From contig JAZTZP010000159.1 of the NCBI GenBank assembly GCA_045637525.1, positions 1 through 64,000 of the forward strand: a stretch of DNA of 64,000 nt. The letters run 5' to 3'. This DNA comes from JAZTZP01 sp045637525. Lineage in GTDB: Bacteria > Bacillota > Clostridia > UBA1381. Below the pieces are notes generated by a model that worked only from the letters and a program-made list of their open reading frames with translations, searched no databases and was not told where the DNA came from. Position 1 is the stretch's first letter. Each line of letters begins with the position of its first letter. A program made the position numbers and the translations under genes. Shown here in pieces: positions 41,870 to 50,992 of this stretch.

Positions 41870-43315
41870 ATGTATGATGCAGTAGTAATAGGTGCCGGTA
41901 TAACCGGTGCAATGACAGCGCGTACTTTATCAAAGTATAACTTAAAAATATGTATACTTGATAAAGAAAACGATGTCAGCATGGGTGCCACTAAAGCGAA
42001 TTCAGCCATAGTCCATGCCGGATTTGATGCCAAAATCGGAAGCCTTAAAGCAAAGCTTAACGTTGCAGGCTCAGAAATGATGAAACAAGTAACAGATGAA
42101 CTCGGTGTTAAATACATAAATAACGGTTCACTTGTCATTGGCTTTGACGATGAAGATTTAAAAACAATCAATGAGCTATACGAGCGAGGCACAGAAAACG
42201 GCGTTCGAAATCTTCAGGTACTCAGTCAGACACAGCTTCGTGAACTTGAGCCGAACATTTCAAAAAATGCAGTCGGTGCACTTTATGCTCCTACGGGTGC
42301 CATCACCTGTCCATATGAGCTCACAGTTGCCGCAATCGGTAATGCTATGGATAACGGTGCAGAACTTAAGCTTAACTTCGAAGTCAAAGAAATTCGTGAA
42401 AACGACGACTGCTACGAAATCCTGTCAGCTGACGGCGACAGCGTCACTGCACGCTCCGTAATAAATGCCGCAGGTGTTTATTCGGACAAAGTTGCTTCAA
42501 TGGTTGGTGATAATTCCTTTGAAGTCCACCCAAGACGCGGTGAATACATATTACTCGACAACGAATGCAAAGGACTAGTTTCTCACACTATTTTCAGAAC
42601 TCCGAGCAAAATGGGTAAAGGTATTCTCGTATCCCCTACCGTTGACGGAAATATTCTTACAGGCCCTACCTCTGTCGATATGACAGACAAAGAAGACAAA
42701 TCCACAACAGCGGAAGGTTTTTCACACATAATAAACGAAGCGAAAGAAAATGTCGAAGGTGTTAATTTCGGAAAAACAATTACTTCCTTCTGCGGACTCC
42801 GTGCTGTCGGAAATACAGGTGACTTTATTATAACTTCACCAAAAAAATGGTTCATAAACGCCGGCGGAATAGAATCGCCCGGACTCTCAGCTTCACCTGC
42901 CATCGCAGAATATATTGTAGAAATGCTGAGAGAACAAGGCTTTGAGCTTACAAAAAAAGACAAGTTCAATCCATACAGAAAGCCAATGCATTTCTTTAAG
43001 GATGCCGATATAAACGAAAAAAATGAAATTATTAAAAAGGATAAATCGTTCGGTAAAATAGTATGCCGTTGCGAAACAATAACAGAGGGTGAAATCCTCT
43101 ATGCAATAAGAACAAACCCAAAACCGACCGACCTTGACGGTGTAAAACGCCGTACACGTTCCGGCATGGGCAGATGTCAGGGCGGTTTTTGCAGTCCGTA
43201 TATCGTTGAATTGTTATCAGAAGAACTCGGTGTTCCCTACGAACAAATTACCAAATCCGGCGGTAATTCGTTTATAAACATCGGTAAAACAAAGGAGGCG
43301 CAATATATAAAATGA
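41870..43315 (+). CDS. glpA: GlpA-like FAD-dependent glycerol-3-phosphate dehydrogenase
   Basis: This 481-residue flavoenzyme of the GlpA/DadA family oxidises glycerol-3-phosphate to dihydroxyacetone phosphate, passing electrons to partner subunits. It has the N-terminal FAD motif VIGAGITGAMTAR at about 6-18, AGFDAKIGSLKAKLN near 50-66, and the GGIESPGLSASPAIAEY C-terminal FAD contact near 345. A BFD-like [2Fe-2S] domain follows at about 400-455 (CRCETITEGEI and GRCQGGFCSPY). GGGAGGT 6 nt before the ATG supports 41870 over the in-frame start at 41798, which lies in the attenuator region. It overlaps the next gene by 4 nt. Confidence 0.88.
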   Translation: MYDAVVIGAGITGAMTARTLSKYNLKICILDKENDVSMGATKANSAIVHAGFDAKIGSLKAKLNVAGSEMMKQVTDELGVKYINNGSLVIGFDDEDLKTINELYERGTENGVRNLQVLSQTQLRELEPNISKNAVGALYAPTGAITCPYELTVAAIGNAMDNGAELKLNFEVKEIRENDDCYEILSADGDSVTARSVINAAGVYSDKVASMVGDNSFEVHPRRGEYILLDNECKGLVSHTIFRTPSKMGKGILVSPTVDGNILTGPTSVDMTDKEDKSTTAEGFSHIINEAKENVEGVNFGKTITSFCGLRAVGNTGDFIITSPKKWFINAGGIESPGLSASPAIAEYIVEMLREQGFELTKKDKFNPYRKPMHFFKDADINEKNEIIKKDKSFGKIVCRCETITEGEILYAIRTNPKPTDLDGVKRRTRSGMGRCQGGFCSPYIVELLSEELGVPYEQITKSGGNSFINIGKTKEAQYIK

Positions 43316-44547
43316 CAGATCTTGTAATTATAGGCGGCGGTCCTGCCGGAATGAGTGCGGCAGTTTCCGCATATGAAAGCGGTATAAGAGATATTTTAAT
43401 TATAGAAAGAGATAAAAACCTCGGCGGAATACTTCAGCAATGTATTCACAACGGTTTTGGTCTTCACAAATTCGGCGAAGAGCTCACAGGTCCCGAATAC
43501 GCATGGAAATACGAGCAAAAAGTTCGCGAGCTTGATATACCGGTAAAATTAAATACAATGGTAACAGATATTACTCCCGACAAAGTAATAACTGCAACAA
43601 ACGAAGAAGACGGAATTTTTCAGATTGAAGCCCGGGCAATAATTCTTGCAATGGGCTGTCGTGAAAGACCGAAGGGCGCATTAAACATTTCCGGAAGCCG
43701 TCCGGCGGGAATTTACAGTGCCGGTACTGCGCAAAAGTTTGTTAATATAAAAGGTTATATGCCGGGAAAAAATGTTGTAATCTTAGGCTCAGGCGATATC
43801 GGGCTTATAATGGCACGCCGTATGACCTTAGAAGGTGCAAAGGTTCACGCAGTTTGCGAGCTTATGCCATATTCAGGCGGCCTTGCAAGAAATATCGAGC
43901 AATGTCTTAATGACTTTAATATACCTCTGAAGCTCAGTCATACCGTAGTGGAAATACACGGAAAAGAGCGTCTTACAGGCGTAACAATCGCCGCTGTTGA
44001 CGAAAACAGACAACCAATCGAAAGCACAAAAGAATACATACCATGTGATACACTTCTTCTTTCAGTTGGTCTTATCCCTGAAAACGAGCTTACAAAGAGT
44101 GCAGAAATAGACCTCGACAGAATAACCGGCGGAGCAGTTGTTAATCAGGACAGAGAAACCTCCTCTGACGGAATATTCGCCTGCGGAAATGTACTTCATG
44201 TTCATGACCTTGTCGATTTCGTTTCTGACGAAGCGGAAATCGCCGGAAAAAGCGCTGCAAGATATATTAATGACCAAAAGGCAGAAAAAAACACGATAAC
44301 AGTTAAAACAGATGACAAAATACGCTATACCGTACCTCAGATAATCACAGAGGCTAAAGATGTTTCGGTGTATTTCAGAGTGCGTGACATATTTAAAAAT
44401 GTTAAAATAAACGTCTTTAAAGACGGCGAAATGGTTTTATCTCAGAAAAAGCTCAAAACAGCCCCCGGTGAAATGGAATGTGTAAAGCTGAAAGCATCAA
44501 TGCTTGAAAACTGTAAAGAAATAAAGTTTGAATTGGAGGAAATATGA
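43312..44547 (+). CDS. FAD/NAD(P)-dependent oxidoreductase (GlpB-like partner)
   Basis: This 411-residue pyridine nucleotide-disulphide-type oxidoreductase has FAD motif IIGGGPAGMSAAVSA near residues 5-19, GGILQQCIHNGFG near 40-52, AMGCRERPKGALNISG near 115, a second dinucleotide motif VILGSGDIGLIMARR near 155, and GIFACGNVLHVHDLVD near 290. It overlaps the glpA stop by ATGA and the DUF1667 start by ATGA. The trio glpA-like, FAD reductase and DUF1667 is a common clostridial set thought to act as an anaerobic glycerol-3-phosphate dehydrogenase complex. The electron acceptor is unknown. Confidence 0.86.
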   Translation: MTDLVIIGGGPAGMSAAVSAYESGIRDILIIERDKNLGGILQQCIHNGFGLHKFGEELTGPEYAWKYEQKVRELDIPVKLNTMVTDITPDKVITATNEEDGIFQIEARAIILAMGCRERPKGALNISGSRPAGIYSAGTAQKFVNIKGYMPGKNVVILGSGDIGLIMARRMTLEGAKVHAVCELMPYSGGLARNIEQCLNDFNIPLKLSHTVVEIHGKERLTGVTIAAVDENRQPIESTKEYIPCDTLLLSVGLIPENELTKSAEIDLDRITGGAVVNQDRETSSDGIFACGNVLHVHDLVDFVSDEAEIAGKSAARYINDQKAEKNTITVKTDDKIRYTVPQIITEAKDVSVYFRVRDIFKNVKINVFKDGEMVLSQKKLKTAPGEMECVKLKASMLENCKEIKFELEEI

Positions 44548-44897
44548 TTATGACAAAAAATCTTACTTGTATAATCTGTCCTTTAGGCTGCGACCTTAAA
44601 ATTGAGGCAGAAGAAAAAAATATAATCAGCATAAGCGGAAACACCTGTCCGAGAGGAAAAACATACGCTGAAACTGAATTTACCAATCCAATGCGAACTG
44701 TAACTACTACGGTTAAGTGTGAAAACGGAGCAGTTATTCCGGTAAAAACCTCAAATCCTGTTCCGAAAGATAAAGTTTTCGAAATTATGACAATTGTAAA
44801 TAATTTCACAGCCCCCTTGCCAATTCATATCGGAGATGTTATAATAGAAGATGTATTCGGCAGTAATATCGTTGCTGCCGGAAATATTTCCGAATAA
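44544..44897 (+). CDS. DUF1667 cysteine-motif protein
   Basis: This 117-residue protein has Cys9, Cys12, Cys16 (CIICPLGCD) and Cys35 (NTCPRG), a four-cysteine set resembling the N-terminal [4Fe-4S] motif of molybdopterin oxidoreductases. DUF1667 proteins always accompany GlpA/FAD-reductase pairs in anaerobes, so an electron-transfer or assembly role is likely. The rest is a small beta domain with PVKTSNPVPKDKVFEIM. The start overlaps the previous stop by 4 nt. glpP begins 19 nt after it. Confidence 0.85.
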   Translation: MIMTKNLTCIICPLGCDLKIEAEEKNIISISGNTCPRGKTYAETEFTNPMRTVTTTVKCENGAVIPVKTSNPVPKDKVFEIMTIVNNFTAPLPIHIGDVIIEDVFGSNIVAAGNISE

Positions 44898-44916
44898 ATC
44901 CGCGAGGTAAAGAGAT

Positions 44917-45477
44917 ATGCCACAGAAAAAAAACGTTTCAATAATAGCAGCAGTTCGTACAAAGGAAGAATTTGAGCTTGCGCTTACTTCAGATGTCGAT
45001 ATTATTTTCGACTTAAATCCTGATATTCTGAGCCTTATAAGCAGAGTTCAGAGTGCCCATGCCGTTTCAAAGAAAATCTTTATCCATATGGATCTTGCAG
45101 AAGGCATAGGTAAAGATAAACACGGTATTATATTCGCAAAGAAAAGCGGAGTCGACGGTATCATCAGTACAAGAGTAAGCATAATAAAAACAGCTCGTGA
45201 ATCAGGACTGTTCACCGTGCAAAGATTTTTTATAGTTGATTCTCAGTCTATATCCACAACGATTGAGGCGCTGAAATCCTCCCGTCCGAATATGATTGAG
45301 ATAATGCCCGGTATTGTTACAAAAGGTATAAGAACTTTAAAATCAAAAACCAACATACCTATTATTGCAGGCGGACTTATAGATACCGAAGAAGAAATTT
45401 CCGAGGTCGTAAAATGCGGTATATCTGCTGTTTCTACCGGAAAACAAGAATTTTGGTTTGTCAGAAAGGATTTTTAA
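44917..45477 (+). CDS. glpP: glycerol-3-phosphate-responsive antiterminator GlpP
   Basis: This 186-residue RNA-binding regulator has a TIM-barrel fold. When glycerol-3-phosphate is present, it stabilises antiterminated glp transcripts. Family blocks are FIHMDLAEGIGKDKHGI near residues 54-70, GVDGIISTRVSIIKTARE, QRFFIVDSQSI, MIEIMPGI and PIIAGGLIDTEEEI, with GISAVSTGKQEFWFV at the end. Length is typical (about 185-190). GAGGTAAAG precedes the ATG. As the fourth gene of the operon it would control its own leader terminator, a positive loop. The phosphodiesterase gene starts 2 nt after its stop. Confidence 0.92.
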   Translation: MPQKKNVSIIAAVRTKEEFELALTSDVDIIFDLNPDILSLISRVQSAHAVSKKIFIHMDLAEGIGKDKHGIIFAKKSGVDGIISTRVSIIKTARESGLFTVQRFFIVDSQSISTTIEALKSSRPNMIEIMPGIVTKGIRTLKSKTNIPIIAGGLIDTEEEISEVVKCGISAVSTGKQEFWFVRKDF

Positions 45478-45478
45478 A

Positions 45479-46198
45479 ATGGATACAATAAAAATAAATA
45501 AATGCGGCGTAAAAATAATTGCTCACAGAGGTCTCAGCGGTATTGAAAAGGAGAATTCAAATTCGGCTTTTGTTGCCGCCGGAAACAGAAGCTATTTCGG
45601 CATCGAAAGCGATGTACATAAAACAGCTGACGGTAAATTTGTCATAATTCATGACGAGACAACAGCACGTGTATCAGATGTTGATATTGATGTTGAAAAA
45701 ACTGATTATGATACCGTGAGAAGCGTTACTTTAAATGATGTTGATGGAAAGACCGGCAGAGCTGATTTAATAATTCCGTCACTTGCTGAATATATCAGCA
45801 TTTGCAAAAAGTATGAAAAGAAAGCCGTACTTGAATTAAAAAACAGATTTTCCGAAAAAGATATTGCTGAAATCATTTCTATTATAAAAGAACTTGATTA
45901 TCTTTATAATGTTATATTTATCTCATTTGATAAAGAAAATCTTATCGTACTTAGAAGTTTAGAAAAAGATCAGCCAATTCAGTACCTTACAGTTGACTTT
46001 AACGATGAAATTCTTGAAACTCTCGTTAAATATAATTTTGATCTTGACATATCATACAATTGCGTCACCTCCAAGATGGTTGAGACACTTCACAACCATA
46101 ATCTGAAAATCAACTGCTGGACCTGTGACAACGCTGACGATGCTGGAAAGCTTATTGATATGGGTGTTGATTTTATAACATCAAATATTCTTGAGTAA
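45479..46198 (+). CDS. glpQ: glycerophosphodiester phosphodiesterase
   Basis: The enzyme releases glycerol-3-phosphate from deacylated phospholipids or teichoic acid. The 239-residue GDPD-family protein has catalytic AHRGLSG (His16, Arg17), the metal residues Glu43 and Asp45 in GIESDVH, IIHDE with His58, and KAVLELK in the middle strand. There is no signal peptide, so it acts in the cytosol, supplying glycerol-3-phosphate to the upstream dehydrogenase. ATG 45479 with AAAGGA 8 nt upstream is preferred to the TTG at 45458, which lies inside glpP. It is the last gene before a strong terminator. Confidence 0.89.
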   Translation: MDTIKINKCGVKIIAHRGLSGIEKENSNSAFVAAGNRSYFGIESDVHKTADGKFVIIHDETTARVSDVDIDVEKTDYDTVRSVTLNDVDGKTGRADLIIPSLAEYISICKKYEKKAVLELKNRFSEKDIAEIISIIKELDYLYNVIFISFDKENLIVLRSLEKDQPIQYLTVDFNDEILETLVKYNFDLDISYNCVTSKMVETLHNHNLKINCWTCDNADDAGKLIDMGVDFITSNILE

Positions 46199-46207
46199 TA
46201 TCATATT

Positions 46208-46245
46208 AAAAAAATGCGATAGTTTAAAAACTATCGCATTTTTTG
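46208..46245. terminator. strong bidirectional terminator
   Basis: AAAAAATGCGATAGTTT (46209-46225) and AAACTATCGCATTTTTT (46228-46244) form a perfect 17-bp stem with a 2-nt gap between arms. It ends the glp operon and the convergent gdhA transcript. Confidence 0.92.
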
Positions 46246-46265
46246 TGTATATAATTTATATGAAA

Positions 46266-47621
46266 TCACACAACACCTTGTGCCTTCATAGCTTCTGCAA
46301 CCTTTATAAAGCCTGCAATGTTTGCACCTGCAACGAGGTCATAACCGAAGCCATATTCTTCAGCAGCTTCCATAGAAACCTTATGTATATTAGCCATGAT
46401 GCCCTTAAGCTTTTCATCAACTTCTTCTTTTGACCAGCTGTATCTCATAGAGTTCTGACCCATTTCGAGAGCTGATACTGCAACACCGCCGGCATTAACA
46501 GCCTTAGACGGACCAACTACAAGACCATTGTTTCTGAGAATAGCCATACCTTCATCAGTTGTAGGCATGTTAGCAACCTCAATATAGTACTTAGTTCCGT
46601 TAGCAACAATCTTTTCAGCTTCTTTTGCATCAATTTCGTTCTGAGTTGCGCAAGGCATACAGATGTCAACCTTAACTTCCCAAGGCTTAGTCTTCGGAAC
46701 GAACTTGCAACCGAACTTATCTGCATAATCCTGTGCTCTGTCACGGCCTGAAGATCTCATCTCAAGCATATAGTCAAACTTCTCCTGAGTTGTAACACCA
46801 TCCGGATCATAAACATATCCGTCAGGACCTGAAATTGTAACAACCTTACCGCCAAGCTCTGCAACCTTCTGAGCAACACCCCATGCAACGTTACCAAAGC
46901 CTGAAACTGCAACAGTCTTACCCTTTATTGTATCACCAAAGTGAGCCAACACTTCATTAGCATAGTAAATAGCACCAAATCCTGTAGCTTCCGGTCTGAT
47001 TAATGAACCGCCGTACTCAAGTCCCTTACCTGTAAGAACACCGTTTTCCCAGCAGCCCTTAATTCTCTTATACTGACCGTAAAGGAATCCGACTTCTCTT
47101 CCGCCAACACCAATATCTCCGGCAGGTACGTCAACATCAGGACCGATGTGTCTGTAAAGCTCTGTCATAAACGCCTGACAGAATCTCATAATTTCTGCAT
47201 CACTCTTACCTCTTGGGTCAAAATCAGAACCACCCTTACCGCCACCGATTGGTAAGCCTGTTAAGCTGTTCTTGAATGTTTGCTCAAAACCGAGGAATTT
47301 GATAATTCCCGAATAAACTGACGGATGGAAACGCAAGCCACCCTTATAAGGACCGATTGCACTGTTAAACTGAACACGGAAACCTCTGTTTACCTGAACC
47401 TTACCATTGTCATCAACCCATGAAACACGGAAAAGAATTTGTCTTTCCGGCTCAACAATTCTGTCGATAATGCCACTTTCAATATAGTCCGGACGTGCCT
47501 CTAATACAGGCTCTAAAGACTCAAGAACTTCTCTTACTGCCTGATGAAACTCAGGTTCGCCGGCATTTCTCTTTTCAACAGTTGCCATCAAATCGATTAA
47601 ATATTGATTTTTCAAACTCAT
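46266..47621 (-). CDS. gdhA: NADP-specific glutamate dehydrogenase
   Basis: The enzyme makes glutamate from 2-oxoglutarate and ammonium (or the reverse). The 451-residue protein has AIGPYKGGLRFHPS and the catalytic-lysine block LPIGGGKGGSDFDPRGKSD near residues 105-145, DVDVPAGDIGVGGREVGFLYGQYK, and the nucleotide motif VAVSGFGNVAWGVAQK. Sequence and size match the hexameric 450-residue type. ATG 47621 has GGAGGAAG about 5 nt upstream; an in-frame extension to 47672 has no such site. Own promoter, own terminator. Confidence 0.95.
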   Translation of the reverse strand: MSLKNQYLIDLMATVEKRNAGEPEFHQAVREVLESLEPVLEARPDYIESGIIDRIVEPERQILFRVSWVDDNGKVQVNRGFRVQFNSAIGPYKGGLRFHPSVYSGIIKFLGFEQTFKNSLTGLPIGGGKGGSDFDPRGKSDAEIMRFCQAFMTELYRHIGPDVDVPAGDIGVGGREVGFLYGQYKRIKGCWENGVLTGKGLEYGGSLIRPEATGFGAIYYANEVLAHFGDTIKGKTVAVSGFGNVAWGVAQKVAELGGKVVTISGPDGYVYDPDGVTTQEKFDYMLEMRSSGRDRAQDYADKFGCKFVPKTKPWEVKVDICMPCATQNEIDAKEAEKIVANGTKYYIEVANMPTTDEGMAILRNNGLVVGPSKAVNAGGVAVSALEMGQNSMRYSWSKEEVDEKLKGIMANIHKVSMEAAEEYGFGYDLVAGANIAGFIKVAEAMKAQGVV

Positions 47622-47711
47622 TTTTTCTTCCTCCACTTTATAAATATTAGTAACCCATCCGACCTTAGCCAAATACAGGTTAAAAATGCAGAAAATTGTT
47701 ACTTACCTCTA

Positions 47712-47740
47712 AAGATAGCACTTTTTTCTTCATTTGTCAA
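47712..47740 (-). promoter_or_regulatory. sigma-A promoter of gdhA
   Basis: On the reverse strand TTGACA (47735-47740), 17 bp, TATCTT (47712-47717). The leader is about 85 nt, longer than usual here. I see no recognised riboswitch in it. Confidence 0.75.
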
Positions 47741-47788
47741 TAGAAAAATACACATTTTAGTAATATTAACAAAATTTTTTTTGAAATT

Positions 47789-49558
47789 TTATTCATTATC
47801 TGTTATTGTGATTTTCAAATCATTTAATTGAATGTCATCAACAACATCCGGAGCTCCGCTCATCAGTTCTGAAGCATTCTGTACCTTCGGGAATGCAAGA
47901 ACATCTCTTAAGCTGTCAGCACCACACATAATCATTGCCAGTCTGTCAAGACCGATACCCATTCCGCCATGAGGTGCCGCACCGTATTTATAAGCTTCAA
48001 CAAGGAATCCGAACTTAGCCTCTATTTCTTCCTCGCTGAGTCCTAAAGCCTTAAACATTCTCTGTTGCAATTCATAATCAGTAATACGAATAGATCCGCT
48101 TGATAACTCAACGCCGTTTAAAACAAGGTCATACGCCTTTGCCACTACCTTAGACGGGTCGGTATCGAGATACTGTATACATTCATCCATCGGCATTGTG
48201 AACGGATGGTGCATAGCTACCCATGTATCATTTTCCTCGTCATATTCAAAGAACGGGAATTCGGTAATCCATAAGAAGTTATATCCGTCAGGAATTATAT
48301 CAAGCTGTTTTGCGACAGTAAGTCTTAATGCACCAAGTACAGGTAACGTAACTCTGTTCTTGTCTGCAACTATTAAAACAACATCACCTTTTTCAGCACC
48401 AAGCTCGTTTAAGATAGTATTAAGTTCGCCGTCAGCAAGGAATTTAGCAAACGCACACGTAGGCTCATCATCAATCCATCTTACATAAGCAAGACCTTTA
48501 GCACCTATTCCCTTCACATATTCGGTAAGCTTATCTATTTCTTTTCTTGTAAGAACCGATGCAGCATTTTTCGCAACTATCGCACGTACCGAACCACCAT
48601 TTTCAATTGCTCCCGTAAATACTCCGAATCCGCAGTTTTTAACAAGCTCTGAAATATCCTTTATTTCCATGCCAAAACGTGTATCAGGCTTGTCTGAGCC
48701 GTATTTTTCCATAGCGTCTTTATATGTCATTCTCGGAAGCGGAAGCGGAATATCAACATCAAGAACTTCCTTAAACAAACGTTTTACAAAGCCTTCATTC
48801 ATTTCCAAAACGTCATCAACATCAACAAATGACATCTCAAGGTCAATCTGAGTAAATTCAGGCTGTCTGTCGGCACGCAAATCCTCGTCACGGAAACAGC
48901 GTGCAAGCTGTATATATCTGTCGTAGCCTGATATCATAAGAAGCTGTTTATACATCTGCGGCGACTGCGGCAATGCATAGAACTTACCATGATGCACGCG
49001 TGACGGCACAAGGTAGTCTCTTGCACCTTCAGGTGTCGACTTTATCATCATCGGAGTTTCAATCTCTATAAAGCCGTTTTCATAGTAATAGTCTCTTGCA
49101 ACCTTCGCAATTTTGCTTCTTAAAATTATATTGTCCTGTAAAACCTTACGTCTTAAATCAAGATAACGGTATTTAAGTCTTAATTCCTCATTAACGTTTG
49201 TCTTATCGGTTATTTCAAACGGCGGTGTCTGAGCCTTTGCAAGTATTCTCAGATCATCAACAAAAATTTCAATGTTACCGGTAGGAATATCAGGATTTTT
49301 ACTTTCACGTTCACGAACAACACCTTTAGCCATAAGCACAAACTCACTTCTGCACGAAGAAGCCTTTTCAAACACAGCTTTATCTGTATTTTCATCAAAC
49401 GCCAGCTGTACAATGCCGGTACGGTCTCTTAAGTCTATGAAAATAAGTGTTCCCATATCACGTATTTTCTGAACATAACCGCCGACAACAACAGTTTTGC
49501 CGATTTCATTTGTTTCTCCGCAATAATTAGTACGTTTTAATCCATTCATTGTATCCAT
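47789..49558 (-). CDS. aspS: aspartyl-tRNA synthetase
   Basis: This 589-residue class IIb synthetase charges tRNA-Asp. The N-terminal OB-fold anticodon domain (VVVGGYVQKIRDMGTLIFIDLRD) is followed by the catalytic domain with YRYLDLRR, FIEIETPMMIKSTPEGARDYLVPSR, the class II motif 2 FRDEDLRADRQPEFTQID, a GAD insertion domain and motif 3 GGMGIGLDRLAMI. This is the bacterial type. AAAGGAG lies 8 nt before the ATG. It is in an operon with hisS, starting 13 nt after it. No clear terminator follows; 47742-47788 holds only a weak A/T-rich dyad. Confidence 0.95.
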   Translation of the reverse strand: MDTMNGLKRTNYCGETNEIGKTVVVGGYVQKIRDMGTLIFIDLRDRTGIVQLAFDENTDKAVFEKASSCRSEFVLMAKGVVRERESKNPDIPTGNIEIFVDDLRILAKAQTPPFEITDKTNVNEELRLKYRYLDLRRKVLQDNIILRSKIAKVARDYYYENGFIEIETPMMIKSTPEGARDYLVPSRVHHGKFYALPQSPQMYKQLLMISGYDRYIQLARCFRDEDLRADRQPEFTQIDLEMSFVDVDDVLEMNEGFVKRLFKEVLDVDIPLPLPRMTYKDAMEKYGSDKPDTRFGMEIKDISELVKNCGFGVFTGAIENGGSVRAIVAKNAASVLTRKEIDKLTEYVKGIGAKGLAYVRWIDDEPTCAFAKFLADGELNTILNELGAEKGDVVLIVADKNRVTLPVLGALRLTVAKQLDIIPDGYNFLWITEFPFFEYDEENDTWVAMHHPFTMPMDECIQYLDTDPSKVVAKAYDLVLNGVELSSGSIRITDYELQQRMFKALGLSEEEIEAKFGFLVEAYKYGAAPHGGMGIGLDRLAMIMCGADSLRDVLAFPKVQNASELMSGAPDVVDDIQLNDLKITITDNE

Positions 49559-49571
49559 TATAAAAACTCCT

Positions 49572-50813
49572 TTATCTGAAAAATTCTACTATTTCGTCAA
49601 GCTTAACCGGTGTTTGTTCTCCGGTTTTCATATTTTTAATATTTGCTGTGTTTTCTGAAATTTCATTATCACCAATAACCATTGTATAACCACACATAAG
49701 CTTGTCAGCATATTTCATCTGAGCTCTTAAGCTTCTGTCCATATGATCTGTTTCAACCTTAATCTTATCCTTACGAAGCGTATTTGTAAGCTGTTCACAA
49801 TATTTTTTTGCACCATCTCCGAGAGATACTATATACAGATCGAGGTTATTTTCTACCGGTATTTCAACACCCGTCTCATTAAGACGTATAAGCAAGCGCT
49901 CAATACCGAGTCCAAAACCGATGCCCGGAGTAGGCTGACCTCCGAATTGTTCTACCATTCCGTCATACCGACCGCCGCCGCATACCGTAAATTCACCGCT
50001 GATTATTTCAAATACAGTCTTAGTATAATAGTCAAGTCCCCTGACTATTCCGCTGTCAACCTTATAATTTATACCGAGATTATGAAGAGATGCCTTCAGT
50101 TCTTCAAAATGTTCCCTGCATTCGTCACAGATATAATCAAGAAGTACAGGTGCATCCTTGCATAAATCCTGACAAATTTCAGATTTACAGTCGAGTATTC
50201 TTAAAGGATTTCTGTCAAATCTGCCCTTACATGTATCACACAAATCCTCGTATTTTGTTTTAAGATATTCCTTTAATGCGTCATTATATTTCTTTCTGCA
50301 CTCAGGACAGCCAATGCTGTTGATATTCACGCTAAGATCTGTCAGTCCGACAGAATTAAGGAAAGTAACGGCAAGAGAAATAATTTCCGCATCAATCGAC
50401 GGCCCCTTTGCACCAAAAGCCTCAACGCCAAACTGATGAAACTCTCTCAGTCTTCCCTTTTGTTTATTTTCATATCTGAAGCACGCTATATTATAAAACA
50501 TCTTTGCCGGCAACGGCTGTGCAAAAATGCTGTTCTGGATAAAGCTTCGTGTCGCCGACGCAGTTCCTTCCGGTCTCAGTGTTACACTTCTCCCTGCTTT
50601 ATCATTAAAGGTGTACATTTGTTTTTCAACTACATCAGTCGTATCACCCACGCCACGTTCAAACAATTCTGTATGCTCAAAGGTAGGAAACCTTATTTCT
50701 CTGTAACCAAAACAATCGCATACCTCTTTAAAGTTCTTTTCAAGATACTGCCACTTATAACTATCCTGCGGCAATAAATCCTCTGTCCCCTTTGGAGCAG
50801 TTGTTATCAGCAT
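49572..50813 (-). CDS. hisS: histidyl-tRNA synthetase
   Basis: This 413-residue class II synthetase charges tRNA-His. Motifs are the N-terminal PKGTEDLLPQDSYKW, RPEGTASATRSF near residue 80 (motif 2 region), FRYENKQKGRLREFHQFGVE, the His-binding GLDYYTKTVFE near 260 and GIGFGLGIERLL (motif 3). An insertion with four CxxC pairs (CPEC, CDTC, CKSEIC, CDEC) around residues 170-230 looks like a zinc-binding subdomain found in many Firmicutes HisRS. AAGGA lies 10 nt before the ATG. It is the first gene of hisS-aspS; no T-box is visible in the 40-nt leader. Confidence 0.95.
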   Translation of the reverse strand: MLITTAPKGTEDLLPQDSYKWQYLEKNFKEVCDCFGYREIRFPTFEHTELFERGVGDTTDVVEKQMYTFNDKAGRSVTLRPEGTASATRSFIQNSIFAQPLPAKMFYNIACFRYENKQKGRLREFHQFGVEAFGAKGPSIDAEIISLAVTFLNSVGLTDLSVNINSIGCPECRKKYNDALKEYLKTKYEDLCDTCKGRFDRNPLRILDCKSEICQDLCKDAPVLLDYICDECREHFEELKASLHNLGINYKVDSGIVRGLDYYTKTVFEIISGEFTVCGGGRYDGMVEQFGGQPTPGIGFGLGIERLLIRLNETGVEIPVENNLDLYIVSLGDGAKKYCEQLTNTLRKDKIKVETDHMDRSLRAQMKYADKLMCGYTMVIGDNEISENTANIKNMKTGEQTPVKLDEIVEFFR

Positions 50814-50852
50814 ATTTAGTCATTCCTTCCGAATTTTATTCATATACTATAT

Positions 50853-50881
50853 ATTTTAAACCTTTTTCTGCCACTTGTCAA
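50853..50881 (-). promoter_or_regulatory. sigma-A promoter of hisS-aspS
   Basis: On the reverse strand TTGACA (50876-50881), 17 bp, TAAAAT (50853-50858). Confidence 0.75.
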
Positions 50882-50925
50882 TAGGTATATAGTATTAAAT
50901 TTTCATGACAAATCAAAAAAATTTA

Positions 50926-50954
50926 TTGAAATTATCTTTAAATAGTATTATAAT
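50926..50954 (+). promoter_or_regulatory. sigma-A promoter of the SpoVB-like flippase gene
   Basis: TTGAAA (50926-50931), 17 bp, TATAAT (50949-50954), about 38 bp before the start codon. It is divergent to the hisS promoter. Confidence 0.75.
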
Positions 50955-50992
50955 ATATAAGATATATATTTTTTACGATTGGAGCACACATA

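Noticed and set aside
50814..50852. T-box leader of hisS-aspS
   Set aside because: The leader is only about 30-40 nt and has no specifier loop or T-box sequence. The same is true for the gltX leader.
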